DNA from: Cellulomonas cellasea
GTDB taxonomy: Bacteria; Actinomycetota; Actinomycetes; Actinomycetales; Cellulomonadaceae
Assembly: GCF_006538745.1 (NCBI RefSeq)
Contig: NZ_BJLR01000018.1
Span: 1 to 64,000, forward strand
Direction: 5' to 3'
Length of the DNA: 64,000 nt
Positions 39,280 through 50,278 of the stretch are shown one piece after another; within the stretch, counting starts at the first letter, position 1; each line of letters opens with the position of its first letter. The position numbers and the translations under genes were made by a program. The notes under the pieces were generated by a model. That model was not told where the DNA came from and did no database searches. It was given only the letters and a program-made list of their open reading frames with translations.

Positions 39280-39325
39280 TTGCGCAGGATGGGTCCACAT
39301 CCTAAATTCATCGCGACAACAAACT
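39280..39325 (+). promoter_or_regulatory. Transporter promoter with XylR-type operator
   Basis: -35 TTGCGC (39280-39285), 17-bp spacer, -10 TAAATT (39303-39308), then ACAACAAACT (39316-39325) just past the -10, where a bound repressor blocks transcription. Same layout as the xylA promoter. Confidence 0.75.
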
Positions 39326-39343
39326 CGGGTCGGCCGACCCGAG
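39324..39343. promoter_or_regulatory. 20-bp perfect palindrome
   Basis: CTCGGGTCGGCCGACCCGAG overlaps the end of the ACAACAAACT site by two bases. It could be a second operator or a leader hairpin. Confidence 0.6.
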
Positions 39344-39465
39344 TGCACATCAGGCGAGGGTGCCTGACGGCGACCGCAGGTCGTCACGGGGTACCCCGAA
39401 CCCGACGCGAGGACGCGTCACCTCACCGCCGGGCAGTCCGGCGGTCGGACGAAGGGTCGACAACG

Positions 39466-40599
39466 ATGTCTCTCAGAACCACCAAGGTCGTCGCGGCGTT
39501 CGCCGGCGCGGCACTCCTCGTCGGCGGCCTCGCGGCGTGCAGCCAGGAGCGTGCCGCCGAGACCCCCGAGGGCGACGGCGCCGCCGCTGCCGAGGGCGGC
39601 CTCATCGGCATCGCGATGCCGACGAAGAGCCTCGAGCGCTGGAACAAGGACGGCGCGCACCTCGAGGAGCTCCTCCAGGAGGCGGGCTACGAGACGACGC
39701 TGCAGTACGCCGACAACCAGGTCGACCAGCAGATCACGCAGCTCCAGAACATGATCAACCAGGACCCTGAGGTCCTCGTCGTCGCCTCGATCGACGGCAC
39801 CGCGCTCGGCCCGGTGCTCGCGCAGGCGAAGGAGAAGGACATCGCGGTCATCGCCTACGACCGCCTGATCAACGGCACCGACGACGTCGACTACTACGCG
39901 ACGTTCGACAACTACGAGGTCGGCAAGCTCCAGGGCGAGTTCATCGTCGAGCAGCTCGGCCTCGAGACCGAGGCGGGCCCGTTCAACCTCGAGCCGTTCG
40001 CCGGCTCGCCGGACGACAACAACGCCAAGTTCTTCTTCTCCGGCGCGTGGGACGTCCTCAAGCCGTACGTCGACGAGGGCAAGCTCGTCACGCCGTCGGG
40101 CAAGGCCCCGAAGAGCAACGACGAGTGGACCAGCATCGGCATCCAGGGCTGGGGCTCCGACGACGCCCAGTCCGAGATGGAGAACCGCCTGAACTCGTTC
40201 TACGCCGGCGGCACCAAGGTCGACGTCGTGCTCTCCCCGAACGACTCGCTCGCGCTCGGCATCCAGCAGGCGCTCGAGGGTGCCGGCTACACGCCGGGCA
40301 CCGACTGGCCGCTCATCACGGGCCAGGACGCCGACAAGGCCAACGTGCAGAACATGCTCGCCGACAAGCAGTCGATGTCGGTCTGGAAGGACACCCGCAC
40401 GCTCGGTGACCAGGTCGCCAAGATGGTCGACCAGATCGTCACGGGTGAGGACGTCGAGGTCAACGACGAGGAGACCTACGACAACGGCAACAAGGTCGTC
40501 CCGACCTACCTGCTGCCCCCGCAGGTCGTGACGAAGGACGACGTGGAGTCGGTGCTCGTGGAGTCCGGCTTCTACAAGGCCAGCGACCTCGGTCTCTGA
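39466..40599 (+). CDS. Sugar ABC transporter substrate-binding lipoprotein (ChvE/XylF type)
   Basis: 377 residues. Lipoprotein signal with lipobox LAAC at about 22-25. Periplasmic-binding-protein type 1 fold: [56 protein letters not shown]. It matches the multiple-monosaccharide (ChvE/GguAB) group. Given the xylose genes around it, D-xylose is the likely ligand, but glucose, galactose or arabinose are possible. First gene of a three-gene transporter operon. Confidence 0.92.
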   Translation: MSLRTTKVVAAFAGAALLVGGLAACSQERAAETPEGDGAAAAEGGLIGIAMPTKSLERWNKDGAHLEELLQEAGYETTLQYADNQVDQQITQLQNMINQDPEVLVVASIDGTALGPVLAQAKEKDIAVIAYDRLINGTDDVDYYATFDNYEVGKLQGEFIVEQLGLETEAGPFNLEPFAGSPDDNNAKFFFSGAWDVLKPYVDEGKLVTPSGKAPKSNDEWTSIGIQGWGSDDAQSEMENRLNSFYAGGTKVDVVLSPNDSLALGIQQALEGAGYTPGTDWPLITGQDADKANVQNMLADKQSMSVWKDTRTLGDQVAKMVDQIVTGEDVEVNDEETYDNGNKVVPTYLLPPQVVTKDDVESVLVESGFYKASDLGL

Positions 40600-40709
40600 C
40601 ACCCGGAACCGGTCGGCCGGTCGGGGCGGCGCACGCCGCCCCGACCGGCCTCCGCCCGGACCGCGCCGGGCGTCCGGCGGTCCACCGACGAACACGACTG
40701 CGAGCAGAC

Positions 40710-42256
<1,547 letters not shown>

Positions 42257-42260
<4 letters not shown>

Positions 42261-43480
42261 GCACCACCATGACACCCGAGACGCCGGCGCAGGCCCGGGT
42301 CTCGCCGCTCGCGCGCCTCCAGGGCATGGGCGGGAACATGCGCCAGTACGGCATCTTCGGCGCCCTCGTCGTGATCGTCGCGCTGTTCCAGGTGCTCACC
42401 GACGGCAAGCTGCTGCTGCCCAACAACGTCGCGAGCCTGATCCAGCAGAACGCCTACGTCATGATCCTCGCGATCGGCATGGTCATGGTGATCGTCGCCG
42501 GGCACATCGACCTGTCGGTCGGTTCCCAGGTCGCATTCATCGGCGGGCTCGTCGCGCTGATGATGAAGGACATGGGCCTGCCGTGGCTCGTCGCGGTGCT
42601 CCTCGGAGTCGCGATCGGCGCGGTGGTCGGCGCCTGGCAGGGATTCTGGATCGCGTACATCGGGATCCCGGCGTTCATCGTCACCCTCGCCGGGATGCTG
42701 ATCTTCCGCGGTTTCGCGATCCTGCTCGTCGGTGTCACGGTCGCCGGTTTCCCCGCGCCGTTCATCGACATCTCGGGCGGCTCGATCCCGAACTTCCTCG
42801 GATTCGCGGGGAACGCGGACGCCGTGACGCTCGTGCTCGGCGCGATCGTGATCGCCGCGCTCGTCGGCAGCCAGGTGCGCGCGCGCTCGGTGCTCAAGAA
42901 GCACGACCTCAAGACCGAGGCCGTGCCGCTGTTCCTGACCAAGGTCGTGCTCATCACGGTCGGCATCGGGGCGGTCACCTGGGTGCTGTCGCAGAGCGCC
43001 GGCGGGACGCCGATCGTGCTCGTGATCGTCGGCGCGCTGATCCTCGCGTACACGTTCCTCATGGGGCGCACCGTGTTCGGCCGGCACATCTACGCGATCG
43101 GCGGCAACGTCCAGGCGGCGGTGCTGTCCGGGGTCAACACGCGCAACGTGAACTTCTGGATCTTCGTCAACATGGGCTTCCTCGCGGGCGTCGCGTCGGT
43201 CGTCGTGACCTCGCGCGCCGGTGCGGCGGTCGCGGCCGCCGGGCAGAACTACGAGCTCGACGCGATCGCGGCGTGCTTCATCGGTGGCGCGGCGGTCACG
43301 GGCGGCGTCGGCCGGATCTCCGGGGCGATCATCGGCGCGCTCATCATGGGCGTGCTCAACATGGGCCTGTCGATCCTCTCGGTCGACCCGGCCGTGCAGC
43401 AGGCGATCAAGGGCTTCGTGCTCCTGCTCGCCGTCGCGTTCGACCTCATCAACAAGCGCCGCGCGGGCGGCTCGCGCTGA
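42257..43480 (+). CDS. Sugar ABC transporter permease (GguB/XylH type)
   Basis: 407 residues with about 10-11 membrane helices. The branched-chain/ribose permease signature [16 protein letters not shown] is present, and [17 protein letters not shown] is the typical cytoplasmic loop. It is larger than RbsC because of extra loops, as in the MmsB/GguB group. Ends the operon; a terminator hairpin follows. Confidence 0.95.
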
Positions 43481-43502
43481 GCCACCGGCGCTCCCGCTCT
43501 CC

Positions 43503-43555
43503 CGACGCACCCGCGTCGACCGGCCCCGCGGGGTCAGGTCGGCGCGGGTGCGTCG
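43503..43555 (+). terminator. Terminator after the sugar transporter
   Basis: CGACGCACCCGCG (43503-43515) pairs with CGCGGGTGCGTCG (43543-43555); the loop contains a further palindrome CCCCGCGGGG. Confidence 0.75.
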
Positions 43556-43633
43556 CGTCCGGGCGGCGGTGCACGACGAGCGCGAGCCCTGCGCCGGTTC
43601 GCCGTCTGCAGCGCGGGCGCGGTAGAAGAGGGC

Positions 43634-44170
43634 ATGCCTCCGCGGACCCGGCTGCGCGCCGTCGTGGACGTCGCCGTGACGCTCGCGGCCGTCGTCCTGC
43701 TGGTGCTCGCCTGGACGGTCGTCGAGGCGGGTGTGCTCGCGTGGGGCGCGCAGTGGACGGGGCTGTGCTGGGCGGCGCTCGTCCTGCGCGAGCCGCAGCG
43801 GTGGCTGCCGCGTCCCCGGGTGCGGGTCGGTGCCGACGAGGTGCGCTGGTACCGGCGCTGCGGGGTCGGGCTGTTCCGGCGCGCGCTCGGTGCGGTGGGC
43901 TGGAACCGAGCGGTCGACACGGGCCGCGGGTTCGACGGCACCCGCGCGACGCTCGACGCCCTCGAGGCGGGGACGCGCCGGTCGGAGGGCGCGCACCTGC
44001 TGCTGCTCGGCCTCACCGTGCTGCTGGCGGGGGCCGGGCTCGTGCTCGGGCGCCCCGGGGTCGCGGTCTGGTCGGCCGTGCTCGCGGTGCCCTTCCACGT
44101 GTACCCGGTGATGCTCCAGCGCACGACGCGGTACCGGCTCCAGCGGCTCGCGGCGCTGCGGGCGGGCTGA
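43634..44170 (+). CDS. CrtO-like acyltransferase family membrane protein
   Basis: 178 residues, three to four hydrophobic helices. The pattern AGTRRSEGAHLLLL followed later by FHVYPVMLQRTTRYRLQRL resembles the CrtO family (glycosyl-diaponeurosporenoate acyltransferase), whose hallmark is an ETR-x-E-x-x-H motif and a YPI-x-x-QR-x-x-R-R end. The first motif has T in place of E-T spacing, so enzymatic activity is uncertain. No carotenoid genes lie nearby. GAAGAGG is close to the ATG. Confidence 0.5.
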   Translation: MPPRTRLRAVVDVAVTLAAVVLLVLAWTVVEAGVLAWGAQWTGLCWAALVLREPQRWLPRPRVRVGADEVRWYRRCGVGLFRRALGAVGWNRAVDTGRGFDGTRATLDALEAGTRRSEGAHLLLLGLTVLLAGAGLVLGRPGVAVWSAVLAVPFHVYPVMLQRTTRYRLQRLAALRAG

Positions 44171-44188
44171 GGTCGGGCCGGCGCCGCC

Positions 44189-44282
44189 GGACGACGCCGC
44201 CGCCGGACGACGGTGCCGGACGACGGTGCAGGACTGCGCCGCTGGACTGCGCCGCTGGACTGCGCCGCTGGACGACGCCGCC
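44189..44282. repeat. Tandem array of a 13-bp unit
   Basis: Starts: 44189 (16 bp), 44205, 44218, 44231, 44244, 44257, 44270. Three middle copies (44231-44269) are identical, GGACTGCGCCGCT; the others are GGACGACGG/CCGCC variants. It lies between two rightward genes, upstream of the lactonase promoter. Confidence 0.93.
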
Positions 44283-44314
44283 GGACGCGTCGGGTCCGAG
44301 CCGCGCGCACCGCC

Positions 44315-44320
44315 TACGCT
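44315..44320 (+). promoter_or_regulatory. Leaderless -10 hexamer for the lactonase
   Basis: TACGCT is 8 nt before the GTG at 44329. Confidence 0.55.
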
Positions 44321-44328
44321 CGGCTCCC

Positions 44329-45504
44329 GTGACCGAGCAGCCCAGCACCCGTCCCACGACCACCCCGGCGACCGGCTCCGCGCCGGCGCCCGCCCCGTCC
44401 GCGGGGTCGCGCGAGCTCTGGGTCGGCACGTACCCGGCCGCGGGCGCCGGCACGCCCGCAGGGCTCGGCGAGGGCGTCTGGCGCGTGACGCTCGACGTCG
44501 CGACGGGCGGGCTCCGCGCGGCGCGGCAGGTCGTCGAGACGCCCGCGCCGTCGTTCGTCGCGGTGCACCCGTCGGGGCGCGTGCTGTACGCGGTGGGGGA
44601 GCGGTCCGAGGGCACGGTCACGGCGTTCGAGGTCCACGCCGAGGGCGCCGACGGGCCGGAGGCGGTGCGCCTCGAGCCGCTCGCGACCGTCGCGTCCGGC
44701 GGCGCCGACCCGTGCCACCTCCTGCTCTCCCCGGACGCGCGCACGCTCTTCGTCGCGAACTACTCGTCGGGCACGCTCGCCGTCCTGCCGCTCGACGCGG
44801 ACGGCGGGTTCGCGCCCGAGGTGCTCGCGTCCGGTGCCCCCGCGCAGGTCTTCGGCCACACCGGCACGGGGCCCGACGAGAGCCGCCAGGAGTCCCCGCA
44901 CGCCCACTTCGTCGCGCTCGCGCCCGGCGCCGGGCACGTGCTCGTGTGCGACCTCGGGACCGACGAGGTCCGGCGCTACCGCGTCGAGGCCGACGGCCGG
45001 CTCACGGACGACGGCATCGCCGCGACGCTCCCGCCCGGGACGGGCCCGCGCCACCTGGTCTTCTCCGCCGACGGGCGGTTCGCCTACCTCGTCGGCGAGC
45101 TCGACGTCACCGTGCACGTCCTCGCGTGGGACGCCGCGACGGCGACCGGCCGCCCGGTCCAGGTCCTGCCCGCGGGCGGCACGGCGGCGGCGGCCGACGC
45201 GGCGACGGGGGTCGCGCCGCGTGTGCTGCCCTCGCACGTCACGCTCGACGGGGACCGGCTGCTCGTCGGCGTCCGCGCGGCCGGCGTGCTCGCGGAGCTC
45301 GCCGTGGGAGCCGACGGGCTGCTGACGCCCGTCCGGGACCTGCCGCTCGGCGCGGGCGCCTGGCCGCGCCACCACGCCGTGGTCGACGGCTGGACGGTCG
45401 TCGCCGAGCAGGTCGCGGGCGCCCTGGTGACGTTCGCCCCGGGCAGCGAGCCGGGCACGGTCCTGCGCCTGCCGGCCCCCGCCTGCGTGGTCGCCGTCGT
45501 CTGA
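44329..45504 (+). CDS. Seven-bladed beta-propeller lactonase (YbhE type)
   Basis: 391 residues. LWVGTYPAAG near 30, PSFVAVHPSGRVLYAVGE, PCHLLLSPDARTLFVANY, SPHAHFVALAPG, and GPRHLVFSADGRFAY are repeated blade motifs of the lactonase family, which includes 6-phosphogluconolactonase. Cytosolic, no signal peptide; the first 25 residues are Thr/Pro-rich. A role in 6-phosphogluconolactone hydrolysis is likely but other lactones are possible, for instance those from the lactone oxidase family. Not linked to zwf here. Confidence 0.85.
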   Translation: MTEQPSTRPTTTPATGSAPAPAPSAGSRELWVGTYPAAGAGTPAGLGEGVWRVTLDVATGGLRAARQVVETPAPSFVAVHPSGRVLYAVGERSEGTVTAFEVHAEGADGPEAVRLEPLATVASGGADPCHLLLSPDARTLFVANYSSGTLAVLPLDADGGFAPEVLASGAPAQVFGHTGTGPDESRQESPHAHFVALAPGAGHVLVCDLGTDEVRRYRVEADGRLTDDGIAATLPPGTGPRHLVFSADGRFAYLVGELDVTVHVLAWDAATATGRPVQVLPAGGTAAAADAATGVAPRVLPSHVTLDGDRLLVGVRAAGVLAELAVGADGLLTPVRDLPLGAGAWPRHHAVVDGWTVVAEQVAGALVTFAPGSEPGTVLRLPAPACVVAVV

Positions 45505-45510
45505 GGCGGT

Positions 45511-45527
45511 CCCCGCGGTCCGCGGGG
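45511..45527 (+). terminator. Hairpin after the lactonase
   Basis: CCCCGCG (45511-45517), loop of 3, CGCGGGG (45521-45527), beginning 6 nt after the stop codon. Confidence 0.65.
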
Positions 45528-45836
45528 GTCCAGGACGGTCCGCCCGGTCGGCCCGTGGTCTGCCGGGTCGTGTGCGGTCGCCGTCGCGCGAGCCCGGGGG
45601 CCCGGTCGGCGGGTGCGTACCGGTCCGGGGTCGTCCGAGCGTGACGGCGACGGTCCGCGTGTGGTCCGCCCGGGTGATCCCGCCCTCCCGGTTGCCCCCG
45701 GCGACGACCGGGCGTCCGGAAGGCGAGACAATGGGCGCACGGCGGGCCCCCGAGGTCGCCCGGGTGCACGCTGGAAGCGCCCGGCACCGCGACCGGCCCG
45801 CCCTCCGTCCGACCCGACCCGCCCCCTGGAGCGCCC
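45528..45836 (+). other. 309-bp intergenic region before mshA
   Basis: No gene is supported. The only visible signals are GACAAT (45727-45732), a possible -10 giving a 100-nt leader, and GGAG (45828-45831) just before the mshA GTG. Confidence 0.5.
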
Positions 45837-47180
45837 GTGACCTCCGAGCTGCCGCGCGTCGCGATGCTCTCGGTGCACACGTCGCCGCTCGACCAGCCCG
45901 GCACGGGCGACGCGGGCGGGATGAACGTCTACGTCTCGGAGCTGTCGCGCGCGCTCGCGCGCCGGGGCGCCCGCGTCGAGATCTTCACGCGTGCCACGTC
46001 GTCGGCCCTCCCGGAGACGGTCGTGCTGCCGGGGACCGACGCGCGCGGCGACGCGCTCTCGCGCGAGGACTCCCGCCGCGTGCTGCTCGCCGAGCACGTC
46101 GAGCCCGGCGTCGTGCCGCCCGTGCTGGTCCACCACGTGCCCGCGGGCCCGTTCGAGGGCCTCGACAAGAACGACCTGCCCGGCCAGCTGTGCGCGATGA
46201 CCGCGGGGGTGCTGCGCTCGGAGGCCGCGCGCCGGCCCGGCTGGTACGACGTCGTGCACTCGCACTACTGGCTCTCGGGGCAGGTCGGCTGGCTCGCGGC
46301 GGACCGCTGGGAGGTGCCGCTCGTCCACACGATGCACACCATGGCGAGAGTCAAGAACGCGTCGCTCGCGCCCGGGGACTCCGCCGAGCCGACGGGCCGG
46401 ATCATCGGCGAGGAGCAGGTCGTCGCCGAGGCGGACGCGCTCGTCGCGAGCACCGCGGAGGAGAGCGACGACCTCGTGGCGCTCTACGACGCGGACCCCG
46501 AGCGCGTGCACGTCGTGGCCCCGGGCGTCGACCTCGAGCTGTTCGCGCCGGGCGGCCCCGACGGACGCGCCGAGGCCCGCCGCGCGCTCGGGCTGCCGCT
46601 CGACCGGCAGGTCGTGCTGTTCGCCGGCCGCGTCCAGCCGCTCAAGGCGCCCGACGTGCTCGTGCGCGCGCTCGGCGTGCTCGCGCAGCGTCCGGGCGCC
46701 GGCCGCGGCGTCCCGCTGCTCGTCGTGCTCGGCGGCCCGAGCGGTCGCCCGACCGCGGTCCGCGAGCTCCAGGCCCTCGCCGCGACGACCGGCCTCGCCG
46801 ACCACGTCCTGTTCCGCCCGCCCGTCCCGCGCGCCGAGCTGGCGCGCTGGTACCGGGCGGCCGACGTCGTGGCGATGCCGTCGCGCAGCGAGTCGTTCGG
46901 GCTCGTCGCGGTCGAGGCGCAGGCGTCGGGCACGCCGGTCCTGGCGTCCGCGGTGGGCGGGCTGCGCTCGGTCGTGACCGACGGGGTGTCGGGCCGGCTC
47001 GTGCACGGGCACGACCCCGCGGTCTGGGCCGACGCGATCGAGGAGGTGCTCGCGGACGACGCCGCGCGCGCGACGCTCGGGCTCGGTGCCCGGCGCCACG
47101 CCGAGCGCTTCGGGTGGGACGGCGCCGCCGAGCAGGTCCTCAAGGTGTACGCGCTCGCGGCCGCGCGCCGGCGGTCCTGA
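45837..47180 (+). CDS. mshA: D-inositol-3-phosphate glycosyltransferase
   Basis: 447 residues, GT4/GT-B fold. It transfers GlcNAc from UDP-GlcNAc to inositol 3-phosphate, first step of mycothiol synthesis. N-terminal half: [45 protein letters not shown]-terminal half: [14 protein letters not shown] and the EX7E-like [23 protein letters not shown] start with GGAG. Followed 60 bp later by gpmA as in other actinobacteria. Confidence 0.96.
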   Translation: MTSELPRVAMLSVHTSPLDQPGTGDAGGMNVYVSELSRALARRGARVEIFTRATSSALPETVVLPGTDARGDALSREDSRRVLLAEHVEPGVVPPVLVHHVPAGPFEGLDKNDLPGQLCAMTAGVLRSEAARRPGWYDVVHSHYWLSGQVGWLAADRWEVPLVHTMHTMARVKNASLAPGDSAEPTGRIIGEEQVVAEADALVASTAEESDDLVALYDADPERVHVVAPGVDLELFAPGGPDGRAEARRALGLPLDRQVVLFAGRVQPLKAPDVLVRALGVLAQRPGAGRGVPLLVVLGGPSGRPTAVRELQALAATTGLADHVLFRPPVPRAELARWYRAADVVAMPSRSESFGLVAVEAQASGTPVLASAVGGLRSVVTDGVSGRLVHGHDPAVWADAIEEVLADDAARATLGLGARRHAERFGWDGAAEQVLKVYALAAARRRS

Positions 47181-47240
47181 CGCTGCTCACGGGCCGAACG
47201 TCCCCGGTGCGCTCGCGCGCGGGTGCGGCAGGATGAACCC

Positions 47241-47981
47241 ATGACCTACACCCTCGTGCTGCTCCGCCACGGCGAGAGCGAGTGGAACGCCAAGAACCTC
47301 TTCACCGGCTGGGTCGACGTCCAGCTCTCCGAGAAGGGGGTCGAGGAGGCCAAGCGCGGCGGGACGCTGCTGACGAACGCGGGCGTGCTGCCCGACGTCG
47401 TGCACACGTCGCTCCTGCGCCGCGCGATCACCACCGCGAACCTCGCGCTCGACGCCGCCGACCGCCACTGGATCCCCGTCAAGCGCAGCTGGCGCCTGAA
47501 CGAGCGCCACTACGGCGCCCTGCAGGGCAAGGACAAGAAGCAGATCCGCGACGAGTACGGCGACGACCAGTTCATGCTGTGGCGCCGCTCGTACGACGTC
47601 CCGCCGCCGGACATCGAGCTCGGCTCGGAGTTCTCGCAGGACGCCGACGCGCGCTACGCCGGTGAGCCGATCCCGCGTGCCGAGGCGCTCACGCACGTGC
47701 TCGACCGCGCGCTGCCGTACTGGCACAGCGACATCGTCCCCGACCTGCAGTCCGGCAAGACGGTGCTCGTGGCGGCGCACGGCAACTCGATCCGCGCGAT
47801 CGTGAAGTACCTCGACGACGTCGACGACGCGACGATCGCCGGCATCAACATCCCGACCGGCATCCCGCTGCGCTACGAGCTCGACGAGGACACCCTCAAG
47901 CCCGTGACGCGCGGCGGCGAGTACCTGGACCCCGACGCAGCGGCCGCGGCCATCGCGGCGGTGGCGAACCAGGGCAAGTAG
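47241..47981 (+). CDS. gpmA: 2,3-bisphosphoglycerate-dependent phosphoglycerate mutase
   Basis: 246 residues. It interconverts 3- and 2-phosphoglycerate in glycolysis. Phospho-acceptor His10 lies in RHGESEWN, the second His in VLVAAHGNS, and [12 protein letters not shown] binds substrate. The ATG follows GGCAGGATGAACCC; CAGGAT 6 nt away could alternatively be a degenerate leaderless -10. Neighbourhood gpm, phoU, senX3, regX3 is typical. Confidence 0.97.
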   Translation: MTYTLVLLRHGESEWNAKNLFTGWVDVQLSEKGVEEAKRGGTLLTNAGVLPDVVHTSLLRRAITTANLALDAADRHWIPVKRSWRLNERHYGALQGKDKKQIRDEYGDDQFMLWRRSYDVPPPDIELGSEFSQDADARYAGEPIPRAEALTHVLDRALPYWHSDIVPDLQSGKTVLVAAHGNSIRAIVKYLDDVDDATIAGINIPTGIPLRYELDEDTLKPVTRGGEYLDPDAAAAAIAAVANQGK

Positions 47982-47986
47982 CCCCG

Positions 47987-48035
47987 ACGACGAACGCCGC
48001 GGCGCACCCCTCCGGTGCACCGCGGCGTTCGTCGT
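47987..48035. terminator. 16-bp-stem hairpin after gpmA
   Basis: ACGACGAACGCCGCGG (47987-48002) pairs perfectly with 48020-48035. It lies between gpmA and convergent phoU. Confidence 0.85.
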
Positions 48036-48085
48036 ACCCGGGGTCGTGGGCCTCGTCGGCGCCCCCAGCGCCTCGTGACGGGCCC

Positions 48086-48101
48086 CGACCCCGGGGGGTC
48101 G
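48086..48101. terminator. Second hairpin before the phoU stop
   Basis: CGACCCC (48086-48092) and GGGGTCG (48095-48101), tight loop, on the phoU side; suited to end phoU transcription. Confidence 0.5.
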
Positions 48102-48108
48102 AGCAGGT

Positions 48109-48768
48109 TCAGCGTCCGGCGCGGGTGTCCTCGAAGGTCCCCGTGACGAGGAACGTGACGCGGCGCGCGACCGACACCCCGTGGTCCCCGAAGCGCTCGT
48201 AGTACCGGCCGAGCAGCGTGACGTCGACCGTCTCCTGCGGGTTGCCGTTCCAGCCGACGCCGAGCAGCGCGGTGAAGGTGTCGGCGTGCAGCGCGTCGAG
48301 CAGGTCGTCGTCGCGCTCGATGCTCTGCGCGACCTCGAGGTCACGCGTCGTGAGCACGGCGGTCGTCCGCTTCGCGACGCGCACCGCGGCCTCGTGCATC
48401 TCGGTGAACGTCCCCGACAGCGCGTTCGGGACGGCGACACGGGGGTAGCTGCGGCGCGCGACCTGCGCGATGTGCCGGGCCAGGTCGCCCATGCGCTCGA
48501 GCGTCGAGCTCATCCGCAGCGCCGAGACGACGACGCGGAGGTCGGTCGCGACGGGCTGCTGCTGCGCGAGGAGGTGCACGCAGCGCTCGTCGAGGTCGCG
48601 CTCGATGGCGTCGATCGCGACGTCGTCGGCGATGACGGTCTCGGCGAGCTGGAGGTCTGCCGTGAGCAGCGCGATCCCCGCGTTGGTGATGGCGTGCTCG
48701 ACCAGGCGGCTCATCGCCGCGAGGTCGTCGCCGAGCTGGGTCAGCTCGGCCTCGAAGATCTGCCGCAT
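48109..48768 (-). CDS. phoU: Phosphate transport regulator PhoU
   Basis: 219 residues, all-helical with two PhoU repeats. Metal-binding D/E motifs appear as ERMGDLARHIAQVA and ERFGDHGVSVARR. PhoU transmits PstSCAB activity to the SenX3 kinase, keeping it quiet when phosphate is plentiful. It is divergent from senX3-regX3, sharing a control region with GTGAAC repeats. Confidence 0.95.
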   Translation of the reverse strand: MRQIFEAELTQLGDDLAAMSRLVEHAITNAGIALLTADLQLAETVIADDVAIDAIERDLDERCVHLLAQQQPVATDLRVVVSALRMSSTLERMGDLARHIAQVARRSYPRVAVPNALSGTFTEMHEAAVRVAKRTTAVLTTRDLEVAQSIERDDDLLDALHADTFTALLGVGWNGNPQETVDVTLLGRYYERFGDHGVSVARRVTFLVTGTFEDTRAGR

Positions 48769-48820
48769 GGTCCCTACTCTCTGCGTGCTGGTGCGCGCGA
48801 CCGTCACGTTCGCACCCGGA

Positions 48821-48859
48821 GGTGAACGGCTCCCCGCGCCCAGATGAACATCGGTGAAC
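48821..48859. promoter_or_regulatory. PHO-box-like repeats between phoU and senX3
   Basis: GGTGAAC at 48821 and GATGAAC at 48843 are 22 bp (two 11-bp turns) apart; GGTGAAC at 48853 is 10 bp further. On the phoU strand these read GTTCACC/GTTCATC, the RegX3/PhoP half-site, but the 10-bp step is off register. Confidence 0.55.
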
Positions 48860-48918
48860 ATCCGGAAGCCATCGGCCCGCACGGGCCGTCCTCGTGCGGG
48901 ACGCTCCGGGGGCGACCG

Positions 48919-48924
48919 TACGCT
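48919..48924 (+). promoter_or_regulatory. Leaderless -10 hexamer for senX3
   Basis: TACGCT is 7 nt before the GTG at 48932; it decides that start over an upstream ATG at 48854. Confidence 0.6.
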
Positions 48925-48931
48925 GGCAGAC

Positions 48932-50278
48932 GTGGATGGTCCTGATGGTGTCGTGGCGATCGTCGCCGGCCTGCTCGGTCTCGTCGTCGGGGTCGTCGCG
49001 GTGGCGGCGTTCCGGTGGAGCGAGCGTGCGCAGTACAGCGTCCCCGCGCAACCCGAGCGCGAGCTCGACGAGGGTCTGGTGCGCGTGCTCGCGGTGCTGC
49101 GCTCGGCCGCCGTGGTGCTCGACGACGACGACCGCGTGGTCCGGGCGAGCCCGCCCGCGTACGCGCTCGGCGTGGTGCGCGAGGGGCAGGTCGTGCACGC
49201 CGCGATCCGCGACCTGATCGCCGACGTGCGCCGCTCCGGGGTGATCCGCGACGAGGAGCTCGAGCTGCCGCGCGGCCCCGTCGGGCCCGGCACGCTCATG
49301 CTCCAGGTCCGGGTCGCGCAGGTCGGCCCGCGCCACCTGCTCGTGCTCGCGGAGGACCGCACGCAGGCCCGGCGCCTCGAGGCGATCCGGCGCGACTTCG
49401 TCGTCAACGTCTCGCACGAGCTCAAGACCCCGGTCGGCGCGCTGTCGCTGCTCGCCGAGACCGTGCAGGACGCCGCGAACGACCCCGAGGCGGTCCGCCG
49501 CTTCGCCGGGCGCATGCGCGGCGAGGCCGCCCGGCTCTCGGCGCTCGTGCACGAGATCATCGAGCTCTCGCGGCTCCAGGTCGCGGGCGCGCTGCAGGAC
49601 ATCGCGGTCGTCGACGTCGACGCGGTCGTCGAGGAGTCCGTCGACCGGGCCCGCACCGCGGCGAGCGCCAAGCAGATCCGCCTCGACGTCGGCGGCGAGC
49701 GCGGCCTGACGGTGTACGGCGACCACGCCCTGCTCGTGACCGCGGTGCGCAACCTGCTCGACAACGCGGTCGCGTACTCCCCGGAGGGCGCGCACGTCGG
49801 GATCGGGGTCCGCGCGGTCGACGGGCTCGTCGAGGTCGCGGTCGTCGACCAGGGCATCGGCATCGCGTCCGACGAGCAGGACCGCGTGTTCGAGCGGTTC
49901 TACCGCGTCGACCCCGCACGCTCGCGCGACACGGGCGGCACCGGGCTCGGCCTGAGCATCGTCAAGCACGTCGCGGCCGACCACGGCGGCGAGGTCACCG
50001 TGTGGTCGCGGCCCGGCAAGGGCTCGACGTTCACGCTGCGCCTGCCCGTCGGCGCGGTCCCGGACCAGCTGCTCGCGACCCCGCCCGCGGCCCGCACGAT
50101 CGGCACGCTGCCGACCCCGTCGTCGGCCCCCGGCGCGACCGCACCCGCCACACCCGCACCCGGCAGCCCCACGGCGCCCGCCCCCGCGACCACCACCCCC
50201 GCGACCACCACCCCCGCACCCGCGCGGGCCCCCGCCGCCGGCGGGGACGGCCCCGCGCACGAAGGAGCCGCCCGGTGA
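48932..50278 (+). CDS. senX3: Sensor histidine kinase SenX3
   Basis: 448 residues from the GTG at 48932 (an upstream in-frame ATG at 48854 is less likely). One N-terminal membrane segment (AIVAGLLGLVVGVVAVAAF), a PAS-like region, HisKA with phospho-acceptor His162 in VNVSHELKTP, and HATPase (NLLDNAVAYSP, DQGIGI, GGTGLGLSIVKH). An unusual Ala/Pro/Thr-rich tail of about 65 residues contains a 15-bp duplication (50188-50217). Phosphate-starvation sensing with RegX3. Overlaps regX3 by 4 bp. Confidence 0.94.
   Translation: MDGPDGVVAIVAGLLGLVVGVVAVAAFRWSERAQYSVPAQPERELDEGLVRVLAVLRSAAVVLDDDDRVVRASPPAYALGVVREGQVVHAAIRDLIADVRRSGVIRDEELELPRGPVGPGTLMLQVRVAQVGPRHLLVLAEDRTQARRLEAIRRDFVVNVSHELKTPVGALSLLAETVQDAANDPEAVRRFAGRMRGEAARLSALVHEIIELSRLQVAGALQDIAVVDVDAVVEESVDRARTAASAKQIRLDVGGERGLTVYGDHALLVTAVRNLLDNAVAYSPEGAHVGIGVRAVDGLVEVAVVDQGIGIASDEQDRVFERFYRVDPARSRDTGGTGLGLSIVKHVAADHGGEVTVWSRPGKGSTFTLRLPVGAVPDQLLATPPAARTIGTLPTPSSAPGATAPATPAPGSPTAPAPATTTPATTTPAPARAPAAGGDGPAHEGAAR

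Larger units (their letters stand above)
39121..39465 (+). other. 345-bp intergenic region with transporter promoter
   Basis: No gene seen. It contains a lower-GC part (39240-39325) with the promoter and operator annotated separately, a 20-bp palindrome, and a 120-nt leader to the sugar-binding gene with GAAGGG near 39451. Confidence 0.7.

Noticed and set aside
48854-48931. ATG at 48854 as the senX3 start
   Set aside because: It would lie within PHO-like repeats and upstream of the -10 hexamer TACGCT; the GTG at 48932 fits a leaderless start and places the membrane helix normally.
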